31,136 nt of DNA from Methanoregula sp. UBA247 (GTDB lineage Archaea > Halobacteriota > Methanomicrobia > Methanomicrobiales > Methanospirillaceae): the NCBI GenBank assembly GCA_002495055.1, contig DADR01000020.1, forward strand, positions 40,619 to 71,754, in the 5' to 3' direction. A program made the translations under genes and the position numbers. Positions within the stretch are counted from its first letter, which is position 1. Every line of letters starts with the position of its first letter. The notes beneath the pieces are model-generated. The model searched no databases, was not told where the DNA came from, and was given only the letters and a program-made list of their open reading frames with translations. This document shows, one piece after another, positions 21,604-29,859 of the stretch.

Positions 21604-24294
21604 ATGAATGATGCCGGCCTTTTTACAACCAGAGATTTAATTTTTAATCAAAATCAGGATCCGGATCACTCCGCTATTGAATCCCCCGGGTATCAACCGC
21701 TTACATATGGGGATCTTAGAAATCAGATTATATTTGTCATAAAAACTCTTAATGCGATGGGATTTCACCGGAATGACAGAATCGCTGTCATAACTCCTGC
21801 CGGTCCTGAAACAGCCGTTATTATCATATCTGTTATGGCAGGATTTACGTGTGTTCCGCTAAATCCACAGGATAAGAAGCATATATTCGAAAATTATTTT
21901 TCCCGGATTAAGATAAAAGCCATTATTGTCCAAAAGGGTTACAAAACCTCTGCTGCCGAGGTGGGAATATCACGAAACATACCCATTATCGAATTAATCC
22001 CTGGCTCTGATAAAGCGGGTATATTTGAGCTGAAACCAACAGTCGGGGTGAATATAAAAGAGCCCGAATTTGCCACCTCATCAGACATTTCTCATATATT
22101 ACTGACTTCAGGAACCACCTCCCGGCCAAAAATAGTGCCTGTTTTTCAGAAACAATCTTTCTTATCCAGGCAAAGAAATTATCCCCCGATAAAAATTACC
22201 CCTGTTGACAGATGCCTTCACATAGTGCCATATTATCATGCTGCGGGTATCGGTGCACCTCTTTTAAGCGTACTGCTGTCTGGTGGAACGGTAATCTGTA
22301 CAAAAGAATTTATTCCTTCGGATTTTTTCTCCCTGCTTAAAACATACCGGCCGACATTTTATTCTGCAGGACCTGCCCTCCATAAGGCAATACTCCGTGA
22401 AATTAAAAAGGTAAATCCAGACGAATTAAAAAATAGTTCACTCCGGTTCATACGATCGGGTTCCGCACCTTTACCCTCCGATACAGTCAACGAGCTGGAG
22501 GCTTTGTTAGGTGTTCCGGTCATCAATACCTATGCTTCATCTGAAACGGGGCCCATATCCGTAAACTATCCTCCAAAACCTGGATCTGTTGGTATCCCCG
22601 TTATCGATCACCTAAAAATCATCAATGACTCCGGTAAAAGCCCCGGACCTCTTGAACAGGGGGAAATTGTTGTTCAGGGAGAAACGGTTTTTTCCGGTTA
22701 TGAAGCTGCACCTGAGGAAAATAAGACTGCATTCATTGACGGGTGGTTCAGGATGGGAGATACAGGATATCTCGATGGGGAGGGGTATCTCTTTATTACC
22801 GGTCGTAAAAAAGAACTTATCAATAAAGGGGGGGAAAAAATATCTCCCGCAGAGATCGATGACGTTTTAAATAACCACCCCTCGGTAAGACAGGCAATGA
22901 CCTTCCGTATCAATGATCCTGTTCTTGGTGAAGATATTGCTGCACTGGTAGTTGCAGAGCACAAAAAGGTCAGTGAAGAAGAACTACGGACGTATCTTCT
23001 TGCCCGTCTTATTCAGTTCAAGGTCCCCCGCAGGATCTATTTTGTGGATGAAATCCCCAAAGGGCCTACCGGTAAACTCCTGCGCTATGTGGGTGAAGAA
23101 CGTTATAACAGCGGTGCCTTGGGGGATGCCCGGATTCCTGCAACGATCCTTGATACTGTTTCACCGCAAGTATCCCGAACCCAGGAAAAACTCCTGCTGC
23201 TCTGGAAGGAAATCCTGGACGCTGATTCGCTGTCACCGGATGACGATTTTTTCCGTTGCGGGGGTAATTCCCTGACAGCGATTGAACTACTCATTAAGAT
23301 CCAGAGGGTATTTCACATAACTTTCCCGCCCGATATGATCTACCTGCATCCAACAATCCGGCAGCAGGTGGTATTGATTACCCAAAAAGCCGGAAATACC
23401 CAACAGTACCACCCGCTCATCGTCCCTATCCATGAAAATGGTACCCTGCCACCGTTGTTTTGTTTTCATCCGCTGGGAGGATGGATACAGGAATACCTGT
23501 ACATTTCCCGGTTTTTCGACCGGGATCGTCCGGTTTTCGGGATTCGCTCACGGGGACTGGAACCTGCAGAAAAACCGGTCCTGACTATTGAAGAAGCAGC
23601 CCGGGAGTATCTCGATGCCATAAAAACCGTCCAGCAAGAGGGCCCCTATCACCTGCTGGGATTTTCCGGAGGGGCAATATATGCTTTTGAACTTGCCTGC
23701 CATCTCCAGAAAATGGGAGAGTGCGTAACATTTCTGGGAGTTATTGATATGTCTTTACCAGCACCTCTGAAAAAACTATTCAATCTCAACAGAGGACAGG
23801 GTCAGAATATACTCATAAGAACCGGCTTTCCTCTTTACTCCTTTGTGAACAGCCGTCTGAAAAAAAATCCTGACAGTCTCCTCTATTCTATCTTTGTTAA
23901 AAGTGTGAGGCTCTTATCCCGGGGTTTATTATTTTTAAAGGGATCTACCTCCCTTCCTGCACCCGGGTCGAACATCGGATTTATTCCGGATGCTCGACGC
24001 CGTTGGATCTCGACATTGCCAGAACAGCAGCAAATACTGGTAATAACACAATACAGGGCAATCGGCATGTACAAGCCCGGTACCTTTTCCGGGGATATCA
24101 CCCTGTTTTCTACCGGACCGGATTCTGAATTCTATCCTGGTGATCCGTCACGAGGCTGGAATTCATGCGTACACGGGAAAACCGTTCTCATAGATATACC
24201 CGGAGATCATGATACCCTTCATAAAGCCCCTTTAGGCCAGGCGACGGGAAAAATAATTGAAGAGTCAATAAAACGGGCAAATACTCATGGATAA
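21604..24294 (+). CDS. A-T-TE protein: adenylation, carrier and thioesterase domains (NRPS-like)
   Basis: An 896-residue three-domain enzyme. The adenylation domain (about 1-505) has the P-loop LLTSGTTSRPK (166-176), TYASSETGP (309-317), GWFRMGDTGYLDGEGY (380-395), GRKKELINKGGEKISP (400-415) and the catalytic Lys K491 in PKGPTGKLLR. The carrier domain (about 520-595) has the phosphopantetheine Ser S556 in CGGNSLTAIEL. The thioesterase (about 615-890) has nucleophile S688 in LGFSGGA, D715 in GVIDMS and His H869 in IPGDHDTLHK. No condensation domain is present. The A4 region reads PYYHAAGIG, as in acyl-CoA ligases, and lacks the FDxS Asp that binds the amino group, so a non-amino acid substrate is inferred. 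It would need a phosphopantetheinyl transferase from elsewhere. Composition is more A/T-rich than its neighbours, particularly at the 5' end. Confidence 0.93.
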   Translation: MNDAGLFTTRDLIFNQNQDPDHSAIESPGYQPLTYGDLRNQIIFVIKTLNAMGFHRNDRIAVITPAGPETAVIIISVMAGFTCVPLNPQDKKHIFENYFSRIKIKAIIVQKGYKTSAAEVGISRNIPIIELIPGSDKAGIFELKPTVGVNIKEPEFATSSDISHILLTSGTTSRPKIVPVFQKQSFLSRQRNYPPIKITPVDRCLHIVPYYHAAGIGAPLLSVLLSGGTVICTKEFIPSDFFSLLKTYRPTFYSAGPALHKAILREIKKVNPDELKNSSLRFIRSGSAPLPSDTVNELEALLGVPVINTYASSETGPISVNYPPKPGSVGIPVIDHLKIINDSGKSPGPLEQGEIVVQGETVFSGYEAAPEENKTAFIDGWFRMGDTGYLDGEGYLFITGRKKELINKGGEKISPAEIDDVLNNHPSVRQAMTFRINDPVLGEDIAALVVAEHKKVSEEELRTYLLARLIQFKVPRRIYFVDEIPKGPTGKLLRYVGEERYNSGALGDARIPATILDTVSPQVSRTQEKLLLLWKEILDADSLSPDDDFFRCGGNSLTAIELLIKIQRVFHITFPPDMIYLHPTIRQQVVLITQKAGNTQQYHPLIVPIHENGTLPPLFCFHPLGGWIQEYLYISRFFDRDRPVFGIRSRGLEPAEKPVLTIEEAAREYLDAIKTVQQEGPYHLLGFSGGAIYAFELACHLQKMGECVTFLGVIDMSLPAPLKKLFNLNRGQGQNILIRTGFPLYSFVNSRLKKNPDSLLYSIFVKSVRLLSRGLLFLKGSTSLPAPGSNIGFIPDARRRWISTLPEQQQILVITQYRAIGMYKPGTFSGDITLFSTGPDSEFYPGDPSRGWNSCVHGKTVLIDIPGDHDTLHKAPLGQATGKIIEESIKRANTHG

Positions 24295-24486
24295 GTGTTT
24301 TTTAGATTCCGTGCTCTGCCCCGTTGCTGGCGTCAGCCAGGAAGGTGCAGTGCACTATGGCGGTTTTCTTCCTGTTAAGTTAGTAAATTGTGTTTTCATA
24401 CGAAAATTTCAGGTACATCAAAACCGGTATCAGCTTGCCCGTGTGCCAAGCTTCAAGAACCGGCTCATGCAAAAACAGTTCCGGGA

Positions 24487-25158
24487 ATGTTTATGTGCAC
24501 TGATACTTCAGACCAGAAAAACAAATATCTCGACCAGATTCTCGCTGAACGACGATCGTACCGCATGTTCACGCCGGAATTCCCTCCCGAGGATGCGATC
24601 AAACGCATTCTGCATGCCGGGCTTCTTGCCCCGTTTGCAGCTGTTGCCGTAGGAAATTCAAAGGAATATTTCCGCCGTTTTTTCGTAATGAAGCAGGGAT
24701 CCCAGAGCCTGACTGCTGCAATCCCGCTCGTTATGGCAGAAATCCACCGTATGGCTGAGAAGCTCCATGAGGAGATGAAAAACAATATCCGGTTGAGAGA
24801 ACAGGGAATCGGGTTTGCCCAGAGACTTGCCATGATAAAAAAACGCGGGATAGTACCCGGTATTGGCACAGCGCCGTATTATATCGTAGTCGCGGAACGC
24901 AAAGGCTATCCCCCGGTGGAACTGCAGTCACTTGCGCATTGCATGGAAAACATGTGGCTGAAGGCCACAGCACTCGGGCTCGGGTTCCAGATAGTGTCGG
25001 TTACCTCAGCAATGTCACAGAATACAGAGTTCTGTACACTTCTCGGTATTCCCGTGGGTGAATGGGAACTGATGGGATGTGCGATTGGTTATCCGCAGGA
25101 ACATCTCTCCCCGTCCATCCGCCCGCCAGTGGAAGATGTCATTCGGTGGCTGGAATAA
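24487..25158 (+). CDS. nitroreductase family flavoprotein
   Basis: A 223-residue FMN-dependent oxidoreductase of the nitroreductase superfamily. Family marks are LAERRSYRMFTPEFPPEDAI with the FMN-binding Arg residues near the N-terminus, LHAGLLAPFA, a hydrophobic/polar mid-section, APYYIVVAE, CMENMWLKATALGLGFQIV (the dimer helix) and LLGIPVGEWELMGCAIGYP near the C-terminus. An in-frame TTG at 24388 would add 33 unrelated residues, so ATG 24487 is chosen, with ATG 24493 as alternative (GGGA lies seven bases before it). It starts about 190 bases after the A-T-TE gene on the same strand. It could tailor that pathway's product or be independent; the substrate is unknown. Confidence 0.85.
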   Translation: MFMCTDTSDQKNKYLDQILAERRSYRMFTPEFPPEDAIKRILHAGLLAPFAAVAVGNSKEYFRRFFVMKQGSQSLTAAIPLVMAEIHRMAEKLHEEMKNNIRLREQGIGFAQRLAMIKKRGIVPGIGTAPYYIVVAERKGYPPVELQSLAHCMENMWLKATALGLGFQIVSVTSAMSQNTEFCTLLGIPVGEWELMGCAIGYPQEHLSPSIRPPVEDVIRWLE

Positions 25159-25666
25159 TATTTTTTTGATCTGCTCATGCTACCTGAAAATCAGATCTGC
25201 ATTCCCTTTGAAATTGGATAACCACTCTTGTGGGCCACTGCACCCGGGCATCCCGACAATGCAACTCAAATCAGTTCATATTGTCCTATTGTAGTTGTGT
25301 AAAGAGGGGAAAAGGCAAAAAATTCTGTGCGATTATCATCCCGACACACGAAAGAGGGGGAACGTTAATTTTCCTGTTATTTCCCTGTTTAAGGAGTTGT
25401 CGCAATTTTTGAAGAGCCCAAGCCGCGGGCGTCTGATACCTGTTGAACATACAGGTTTTTTTAATTTTTTTTTGGAATTGTTCCTCTTCTCTTTAGCACG
25501 TTATGATGAATTTCACGGCCCCCGACGGGACACCCTCGCGGCGGTTGGTAACGTAAATATAAAACTCCCTGCCCATCGTGCCTCTCAAGAGGCCCTGAAG
25601 GCGGGAATCCATCAGTTTTATCAATCGCGATTATACCGAATTTTCATGTCCGGTCCTCCGGAGCCG
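25159..25666. other. 508-base gap between convergent genes
   Basis: No coherent protein on either strand. It holds the terminator-like hairpin at 25438-25462 and a palindrome GCCTCTCAAGAGGC near 25589-25602. A TGATGA sequence near 25504 was considered as a C box and rejected. A structured RNA cannot be excluded. Confidence 0.4.
25438..25474 (+). terminator. hairpin followed by T runs
   Basis: A six-base stem ACCTGT (25438-25443) and ACAGGT (25451-25456) with loop TGAACAT is followed by seven T, AA and a further nine T. It looks like an intrinsic terminator on the plus strand. The nearest upstream plus-strand gene ends about 280 bases earlier, so it may end that transcript's long 3' region or an unrecognised small RNA. 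Confidence 0.5.
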
Positions 25667-25882
25667 TTATTTCCGTTTTTTTAATTTTTCAATAAGACCT
25701 GATACCCGTTCTTTTGCAGCTTCCGTTGCTGTACCATCCCGTTCGATTCTTACAATAAGTATATCCCCTTCCCTGCACCGGAGCGGAAGAAGCGAGACCG
25801 GAATAGTGAGCCTCATTGATTCGTCATCACATGAGACCAGTACTGCAATGGCTCCTTCGATACAGTCGATGGTTGCTTTCAT
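25667..25882 (-). CDS. DUF3006 family small protein
   Basis: A 71-residue protein with a beta-rich N-terminus (ATIDCIEGAIAVLVSCDDESMRLTIPVSLLP), the family pattern REGDILIVRIERDG and a basic helical end (RVSGLIEKLKKRK). DUF3006 proteins are often encoded beside ComEC-like metallo-beta-lactamase proteins, as here. Its ATG overlaps the stop of the preceding gene by four bases (ATGA), indicating translational coupling. The function is unknown; an accessory or folding role for the MBL protein is a guess. Confidence 0.85.
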   Translation of the reverse strand: MKATIDCIEGAIAVLVSCDDESMRLTIPVSLLPLRCREGDILIVRIERDGTATEAAKERVSGLIEKLKKRK

Positions 25883-27312
25883 TTCTCACCACCTTCAGAC
25901 CTTTGGTCAATGATCGTTCCACTTCCGTCTTTTAAGATTGCAATGTCGCCCCCATTACCCCAGACGGGTTTATTGTTCCCCATGAAAAGGGCGGTTTTAT
26001 TGAGGGTACCTGATCCTGAAAACAGCGTAATGGTTTCACCAGGCACCAGGAAAATTGCCGGGAATGTATAGAGTGTGCTTTGACTTGCATCCGAGAGTGT
26101 CCAGCCGGCAATGAGCACGATCTCCTCCCCCCTGTTGGTCAGCTGCACCCATTCACCGTTCAGGTTCTGCCGGTCATCTCCCGGCGCATTGAACTGCGTA
26201 GCGCTGATAAATACCCCGGAACTGTTGCCAATCCGGGGGGGGATGAGATCGGGGAGGGGGAATGTGATGTTTGACGGGAGTGATGGCAGGGTAATAGTGG
26301 GAAGAATAACCGGTTCATCTGCCACCAGGGCAGGAATCGTAAAAACCGAAAAAGAGCCATTGGTCGTAGCGACGGTCCAGATGTCACGGTCATTCTTTTC
26401 AGTTTTTACTGAATACGACATCCCGTCAGTCCGGACCACCACGGTCCCGTTAAGGTCAGTCCGGTAGAGCGCTGTGCCACTGCTCTTGAGGAGAAACAGG
26501 GTTTCTGTATGGGGATAACCGTAGGGATTGTCCTCCCCAAGGGACATGATGGCCATTTCCGGGCGGACCCGTGCAAGGAATGCAGGGGATGTTGAAGAAA
26601 AACTGCCGTGATGGGCGACTTTCAGGATCTCTGCATCGAGCGGATAGCCGGTCCTGAGCAGTGCCACTTCTCCCTCTCCACCCACATCCCCGGTCATCAA
26701 AAAGTCGATCATACCATAGGAAATTCGAAGTACCACCGAGTTGGTGTTCGGGTCGTCACCCAACCGTTGTACGGGTGGCGAGAGAACAAAAACCCGCAAT
26801 GCCGGATCAATCTCAACTGTCTGTCCCTGCTCCGCGACACGATAGGCTATATGCTTCCGATCGATCGTTTCCAGGAAATGCTCATGGAGTGGTGACGGGT
26901 GGGACAGGCCGGCATCGAGCACCTGGCCAACCGGAAATACCGCAAGCACCTTCTGCATCCCGCCGATATGGTCGGAATGCGGGTGCGTGGCTACCAGGAG
27001 ATCAATCCTGGAAATGCCCAGTGTTTTTAAGTCACTGACTACCCGGTCCCCCATTTCAATCTCCCCGGCATCGATAAGGATTGTTTTTCCGTCAACGACA
27101 AAGAGCGTGGAGTCTCCCTGCCCGACGTCGAAGAAATATACTGACAGGTTCCCGTTATTGTCCGAACGATGGGTCTGGTTATTGGTTAAAACCGGAATAA
27201 TGACATTGTTTAAGCAACCTGCAACAATTACGCAGTATACCAGAACAATGATGATGACGACAGGCGCCGTTGCCCGGCGTCTCCATGACGCTTTTTTCCC
27301 AGACCCGGGCAT
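25879..27312 (-). CDS. secreted ComEC-like metallo-beta-lactamase with C-terminal lamin-tail domain
   Basis: A 477-residue exported protein from the chosen start. The N-terminus is basic, with a hydrophobic segment APVVIIIVLVYCVIVAGC ending in a lipobox-like VAGC. The MBL domain follows: VYFFDVGQGDSTLFVV, LIDAGE, the metal motif THPHSDHIGGM, DPNTNSVVLRI, FLMTGDVG and VAHHGSFSSTS, the set typical of the ComEC/Rec2 nuclease-like branch. A lamin-tail (LTD) domain forms the last ~110 residues (NLNGEWVQLTNRGEE, GWTLSDAS, YTFPAIFLVPGETITLFSG). Free-standing members are proposed extracellular nucleases, and LTD domains are often attached to such enzymes. ATG 27312 lies one base after the deaminase stop; an in-frame upstream ATG (27384) would overlap that gene by 71 bases. 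Confidence 0.88.
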   Translation of the reverse strand: MPGSGKKASWRRRATAPVVIIIVLVYCVIVAGCLNNVIIPVLTNNQTHRSDNNGNLSVYFFDVGQGDSTLFVVDGKTILIDAGEIEMGDRVVSDLKTLGISRIDLLVATHPHSDHIGGMQKVLAVFPVGQVLDAGLSHPSPLHEHFLETIDRKHIAYRVAEQGQTVEIDPALRVFVLSPPVQRLGDDPNTNSVVLRISYGMIDFLMTGDVGGEGEVALLRTGYPLDAEILKVAHHGSFSSTSPAFLARVRPEMAIMSLGEDNPYGYPHTETLFLLKSSGTALYRTDLNGTVVVRTDGMSYSVKTEKNDRDIWTVATTNGSFSVFTIPALVADEPVILPTITLPSLPSNITFPLPDLIPPRIGNSSGVFISATQFNAPGDDRQNLNGEWVQLTNRGEEIVLIAGWTLSDASQSTLYTFPAIFLVPGETITLFSGSGTLNKTALFMGNNKPVWGNGGDIAILKDGSGTIIDQRSEGGEK

Positions 27313-27313
27313 A

Positions 27314-28642
27314 TCAGCTGTTCCGGGCACGGTTGACAAGCTCGCAGGCTGCCCGGGCAGCACACTCACGGATTGCTGCTTCACCGGGTATCTCGTGTTC
27401 GAGCATCAGTACCTTTCCATCGCAGATCGTTGTTTCAACAGCCCCTCCATTGCAGGCATACACAAGATTGGAGTCGGCATTATGGAGCGGCGTGTTACAC
27501 GCAATGTGCGTGTTTACAAGGACGATATCTGCCGGTGTACCAACCAACAGTTTTCCCGTACCGAAACCCAGCGCCTTTCCCCCGTTTTCTGTCGCCAGCA
27601 ACAGTGCATCGTGTGACGGCAGGATCGTCGGGTTATTCCAGTAAAATTTCTGCAGGAGCGCCGCGATCTTCACCTCTTCAAACAGGTCAAGATTGTTATT
27701 CGAGGCACAGCCGTCAGTACCAAGGCAGACATTCACACCAGCTGCTGAAAGATACGGGTAGGGCATCGCCCGGTGAGTGGCAAGTTTCATGTTACTCACC
27801 GGGTTGTGCGATACATGAACGCCCCGGTTCCCGAGCAGCGTGCACTCCGCATCATCAAGCCAGCAGCAGTGTGCGGCGATGGTGCGGGGCGTCAGGAGAG
27901 CACAATCATCGAGAAGACCGGAAGGACGCTTGCCGTGACGGGAGATACAGTCGTTTACTTCCCCTTCGGTTTCCGCAAGATGGATGTGAATCCCGATCTT
28001 CTGCTCCCCGGCAAACTCTGCACACCACCGTAACCCTTCGGGAGATACGGTATAGATCGCGTGCGGTCCCACAGCGGCTTTAATCCGGGGATTGTTCAGG
28101 GCCCTGATATGTGCGGCAAGATTTTCAGTTGCTTTACACTCGTTCTCCCGTTTCTCTGCATTGAAGAGATCGATGAAGCCGTATGACAGTACTGCGCGAA
28201 TACCGGACTCGTCCACAGCGCGTGCAGCATCGGCCATGCAGAAGTACATATCATTGAACGCGGTGGTCCCGCTCCGGATCATCTCCAGGCAGGCAAGACG
28301 GGTGCCCTGGTATATGTCATCTCCGGTAAGGTGGGCTTCGAGCGGCCAGATCTTCTGCGAAAGCCAGTCCTGCAGGATCATGTCGTCAGCATATCCCCGC
28401 AGCAATGTCATCGCCGCATGGGTATGGGTATTTACCAGACCCGGAAGAGCGATCGCTCCATCACCATCAATGATAAATTCTGCCTCGCCTTTGTATGTCG
28501 TCCGCTCTTTTTCACCCATGCCGGCGATGGTTCCCGTTTCGTCAATGAAAATGTCGATGCATCTCTCATCTGCCATCACATTGCTGATCAGAAGGGAATG
28601 TTTCTTTTCAAAAATATCTGTCATACGTTTGTGTTCCGTCAT
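27314..28642 (-). CDS. dadD: 5'-deoxyadenosine/MTA/S-adenosylhomocysteine deaminase
   Basis: A 442-residue cytosolic amidohydrolase that deaminates 5'-deoxyadenosine, methylthioadenosine or SAH to the inosine form. Metal ligands appear in NTHTHAAMTLLRG, IHIHLAETEGE, AAHCCWLDD and LGTDGCASNNNLDLFEE, with the family motif SHNPVSNMKLA. The beta-sandwich edges of the composite domain are at both ends. In methanogens this enzyme (studied as DadD in Methanocaldococcus) clears 5'-deoxyadenosine made by radical-SAM enzymes. It sits seven bases after the phosphorylase that would use its product. An internal ATG at 28624 (MTDIFEKKHSLLISN) is an equally good start; neither has a clear ribosome-binding site. 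The symbol follows the methanogen family and is not proved. Confidence 0.9.
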   Translation of the reverse strand: MTEHKRMTDIFEKKHSLLISNVMADERCIDIFIDETGTIAGMGEKERTTYKGEAEFIIDGDGAIALPGLVNTHTHAAMTLLRGYADDMILQDWLSQKIWPLEAHLTGDDIYQGTRLACLEMIRSGTTAFNDMYFCMADAARAVDESGIRAVLSYGFIDLFNAEKRENECKATENLAAHIRALNNPRIKAAVGPHAIYTVSPEGLRWCAEFAGEQKIGIHIHLAETEGEVNDCISRHGKRPSGLLDDCALLTPRTIAAHCCWLDDAECTLLGNRGVHVSHNPVSNMKLATHRAMPYPYLSAAGVNVCLGTDGCASNNNLDLFEEVKIAALLQKFYWNNPTILPSHDALLLATENGGKALGFGTGKLLVGTPADIVLVNTHIACNTPLHNADSNLVYACNGGAVETTICDGKVLMLEHEIPGEAAIRECAARAACELVNRARNS

Positions 28643-28649
28643 CTGGTTT

Positions 28650-29324
28650 TTAGTTCATATGCCCGATGATCTTCATTACGACCTCTTCTGTCCGGGCGCG
28701 GTGTTCCCGTGACGTGGAAAGGATATGCTCATACGTCAGCACATTACCCCCCAGCCCGTTGGCGTAGTTATCAACGGTACAGAGCGCCGCAATTTGCATG
28801 CCGAGTTCACACGCGAGCGTGGCTTCTGACGCTACGGTCATCCCAACGACATCCGCTATTCCCGCAAGTGCCTGTACTTCAGCTATTGTTTCAATCCGCG
28901 GACCCCGTGTCTGTACATACACGCCACCAAAATGTGCGGAGGGGATAAGTTCTGAGAGCTGTTTTGCAAGATCATGAGAGAGTTCAGGGCGGACGTGCTG
29001 TATTGAGTGATCGTGGATGGAGGGAATATCTGTCAGGCTGATATAATCTGTGGGAATAAGCAGTGAACCGGGTGTAATCTTTGGTTTGAGGGATCCGGAG
29101 GAGCCGAATGCAACAATCCGGTCTACACCGGCAATTGCGAGTGCTGCAAGGTTCGCCCGGTAATTGATTCGGTGGGGAGGAAGCCCGTGCTGGTGCCGCA
29201 TCAGTATCACGATATCTCCGATGAGGATCTCTGCTGTACCAAAAGGCGTGTTCACCGTCCGCTTCTCCAGTGAGGGGAGAGCTGAGAACAGAAGGCTTGT
29301 TCCACCGATTATTCCCAGTGTCAC
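28650..29324 (-). CDS. MTA/S-methyl-5'-thioinosine-type nucleoside phosphorylase
   Basis: A 224-residue member of the PNP/MTAP class II family that splits a 5'-modified purine nucleoside with phosphate into base and sugar 1-phosphate. Seen motifs are LGIIGGTSLL with the phosphate-binding N-terminus, MRHQHGLPPHRINYRANLAAL, GSSGSLKPKITPGSLLIP, TRGPRIET and GMTVASEATLACELG. As the deaminase follows in the same operon, the physiological substrate is likely the deaminated form (methylthioinosine or 5'-deoxyinosine). The start is GTG, with AGGTG seven bases upstream. A TATA-like CTTTTAATCC lies about 40 bases upstream on the minus strand (29363-29372). It is the first gene of a four-gene operon. 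Confidence 0.88.
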   Translation of the reverse strand: MTLGIIGGTSLLFSALPSLEKRTVNTPFGTAEILIGDIVILMRHQHGLPPHRINYRANLAALAIAGVDRIVAFGSSGSLKPKITPGSLLIPTDYISLTDIPSIHDHSIQHVRPELSHDLAKQLSELIPSAHFGGVYVQTRGPRIETIAEVQALAGIADVVGMTVASEATLACELGMQIAALCTVDNYANGLGGNVLTYEHILSTSREHRARTEEVVMKIIGHMN

Positions 29325-29362
29325 TCCAGAGCACCTTTGTGTTTACTGTACCCATAAACGGG

Positions 29363-29372
29363 ATTAAAAGGG
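29363..29372 (-). promoter_or_regulatory. TATA box of the nucleoside salvage operon
   Basis: The minus strand reads CTTTTAATCC about 40 bases before the GTG start, leaving a leader of some 15 bases that holds the AGGTG ribosome-binding site. Confidence 0.45.
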
Positions 29373-29486
29373 ATAGCCATGTATTCACCACGTATGCAGT
29401 ACTTTGGTAATATACCTTAAAAGGAGTTTTGGGAAGTTTTGCCCGGGGAACGCGTACGATTCAGCAAAGGGGGGATAAAAAAAGAT

Positions 29487-29702
29487 TCATGAGGTGATTT
29501 TGATAAACTGCTCATGTCTGCGTTGAACGAGGAACAGGATGAACAGCCCAAAAATCCCCAGTGCAGATATAACCCGGACGGGAAACTCAACAGGACCCGG
29601 TCCCGGGTCAACATCTGCGGTAGCAGCAAACCCGATGAAGACAACAATACACAACAGGGTAATAACGCTGGTTTTTCCCCATATTTTTAATCTTTTTATC
29701 AT
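29487..29702 (-). CDS. small two-TM membrane protein
   Basis: A 71-residue protein with a basic start MIKRLKIWGK, a first membrane helix TSVITLLCIVVFIGFAATA, a short outside loop DVDPGPGPVEFP and a second helix VRVISALGIFGLFILFLV, ending in a basic tail. The longer upstream extension in this frame has no good start context, whereas GGGTGTCGGA precedes ATG 29702. I do not recognise the family. It reads away from nicotinate phosphoribosyltransferase and lies 162 bases upstream of the salvage operon. Confidence 0.62.
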   Translation of the reverse strand: MIKRLKIWGKTSVITLLCIVVFIGFAATADVDPGPGPVEFPVRVISALGIFGLFILFLVQRRHEQFIKITS

Positions 29703-29778
29703 TCCGACACCCGGTACAAAAGATTTACTTCGTTTTTTCCATTGACATTTATTCAGTACGGCACGATAAGGAAATGCC

Positions 29779-29859
29779 ATGCACGGGTGCCATGCAAAAT
29801 ACAAACATACGGGGGGATTATGCAATAGTTGTAAAAACCTCTACAGCCCACAATCTCGT
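29779..29859 (+). pseudogene. possible remnant of a PF11756-like Cys protein
   Basis: The in-frame stretch before the nicotinate phosphoribosyltransferase start encodes CHAKYKHTGGLCNSCKNLY and PQSRM. This resembles, from memory, the N-terminal Cys motif of the 'nitrous oxide-stimulated promoter' protein family (pattern YCR.HH.T.GLC.EC..LL.YA..R). The rest of that family, including its second Cys cluster, is absent. It may be a fossil or chance. Confidence 0.3.

Noticed and set aside
25500..25600. Possible C/D box RNA (TGATGA near 25504, CTGA near 25600)
   Set aside because: The boxes are about 95 bases apart, longer than usual archaeal C/D RNAs, and no terminal stem or internal boxes could be found.
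25295..25684. 129-codon plus-strand frame in the gap after the nitroreductase
   Set aside because: Crosses the terminator-like hairpin and T runs; protein composition is not convincing.
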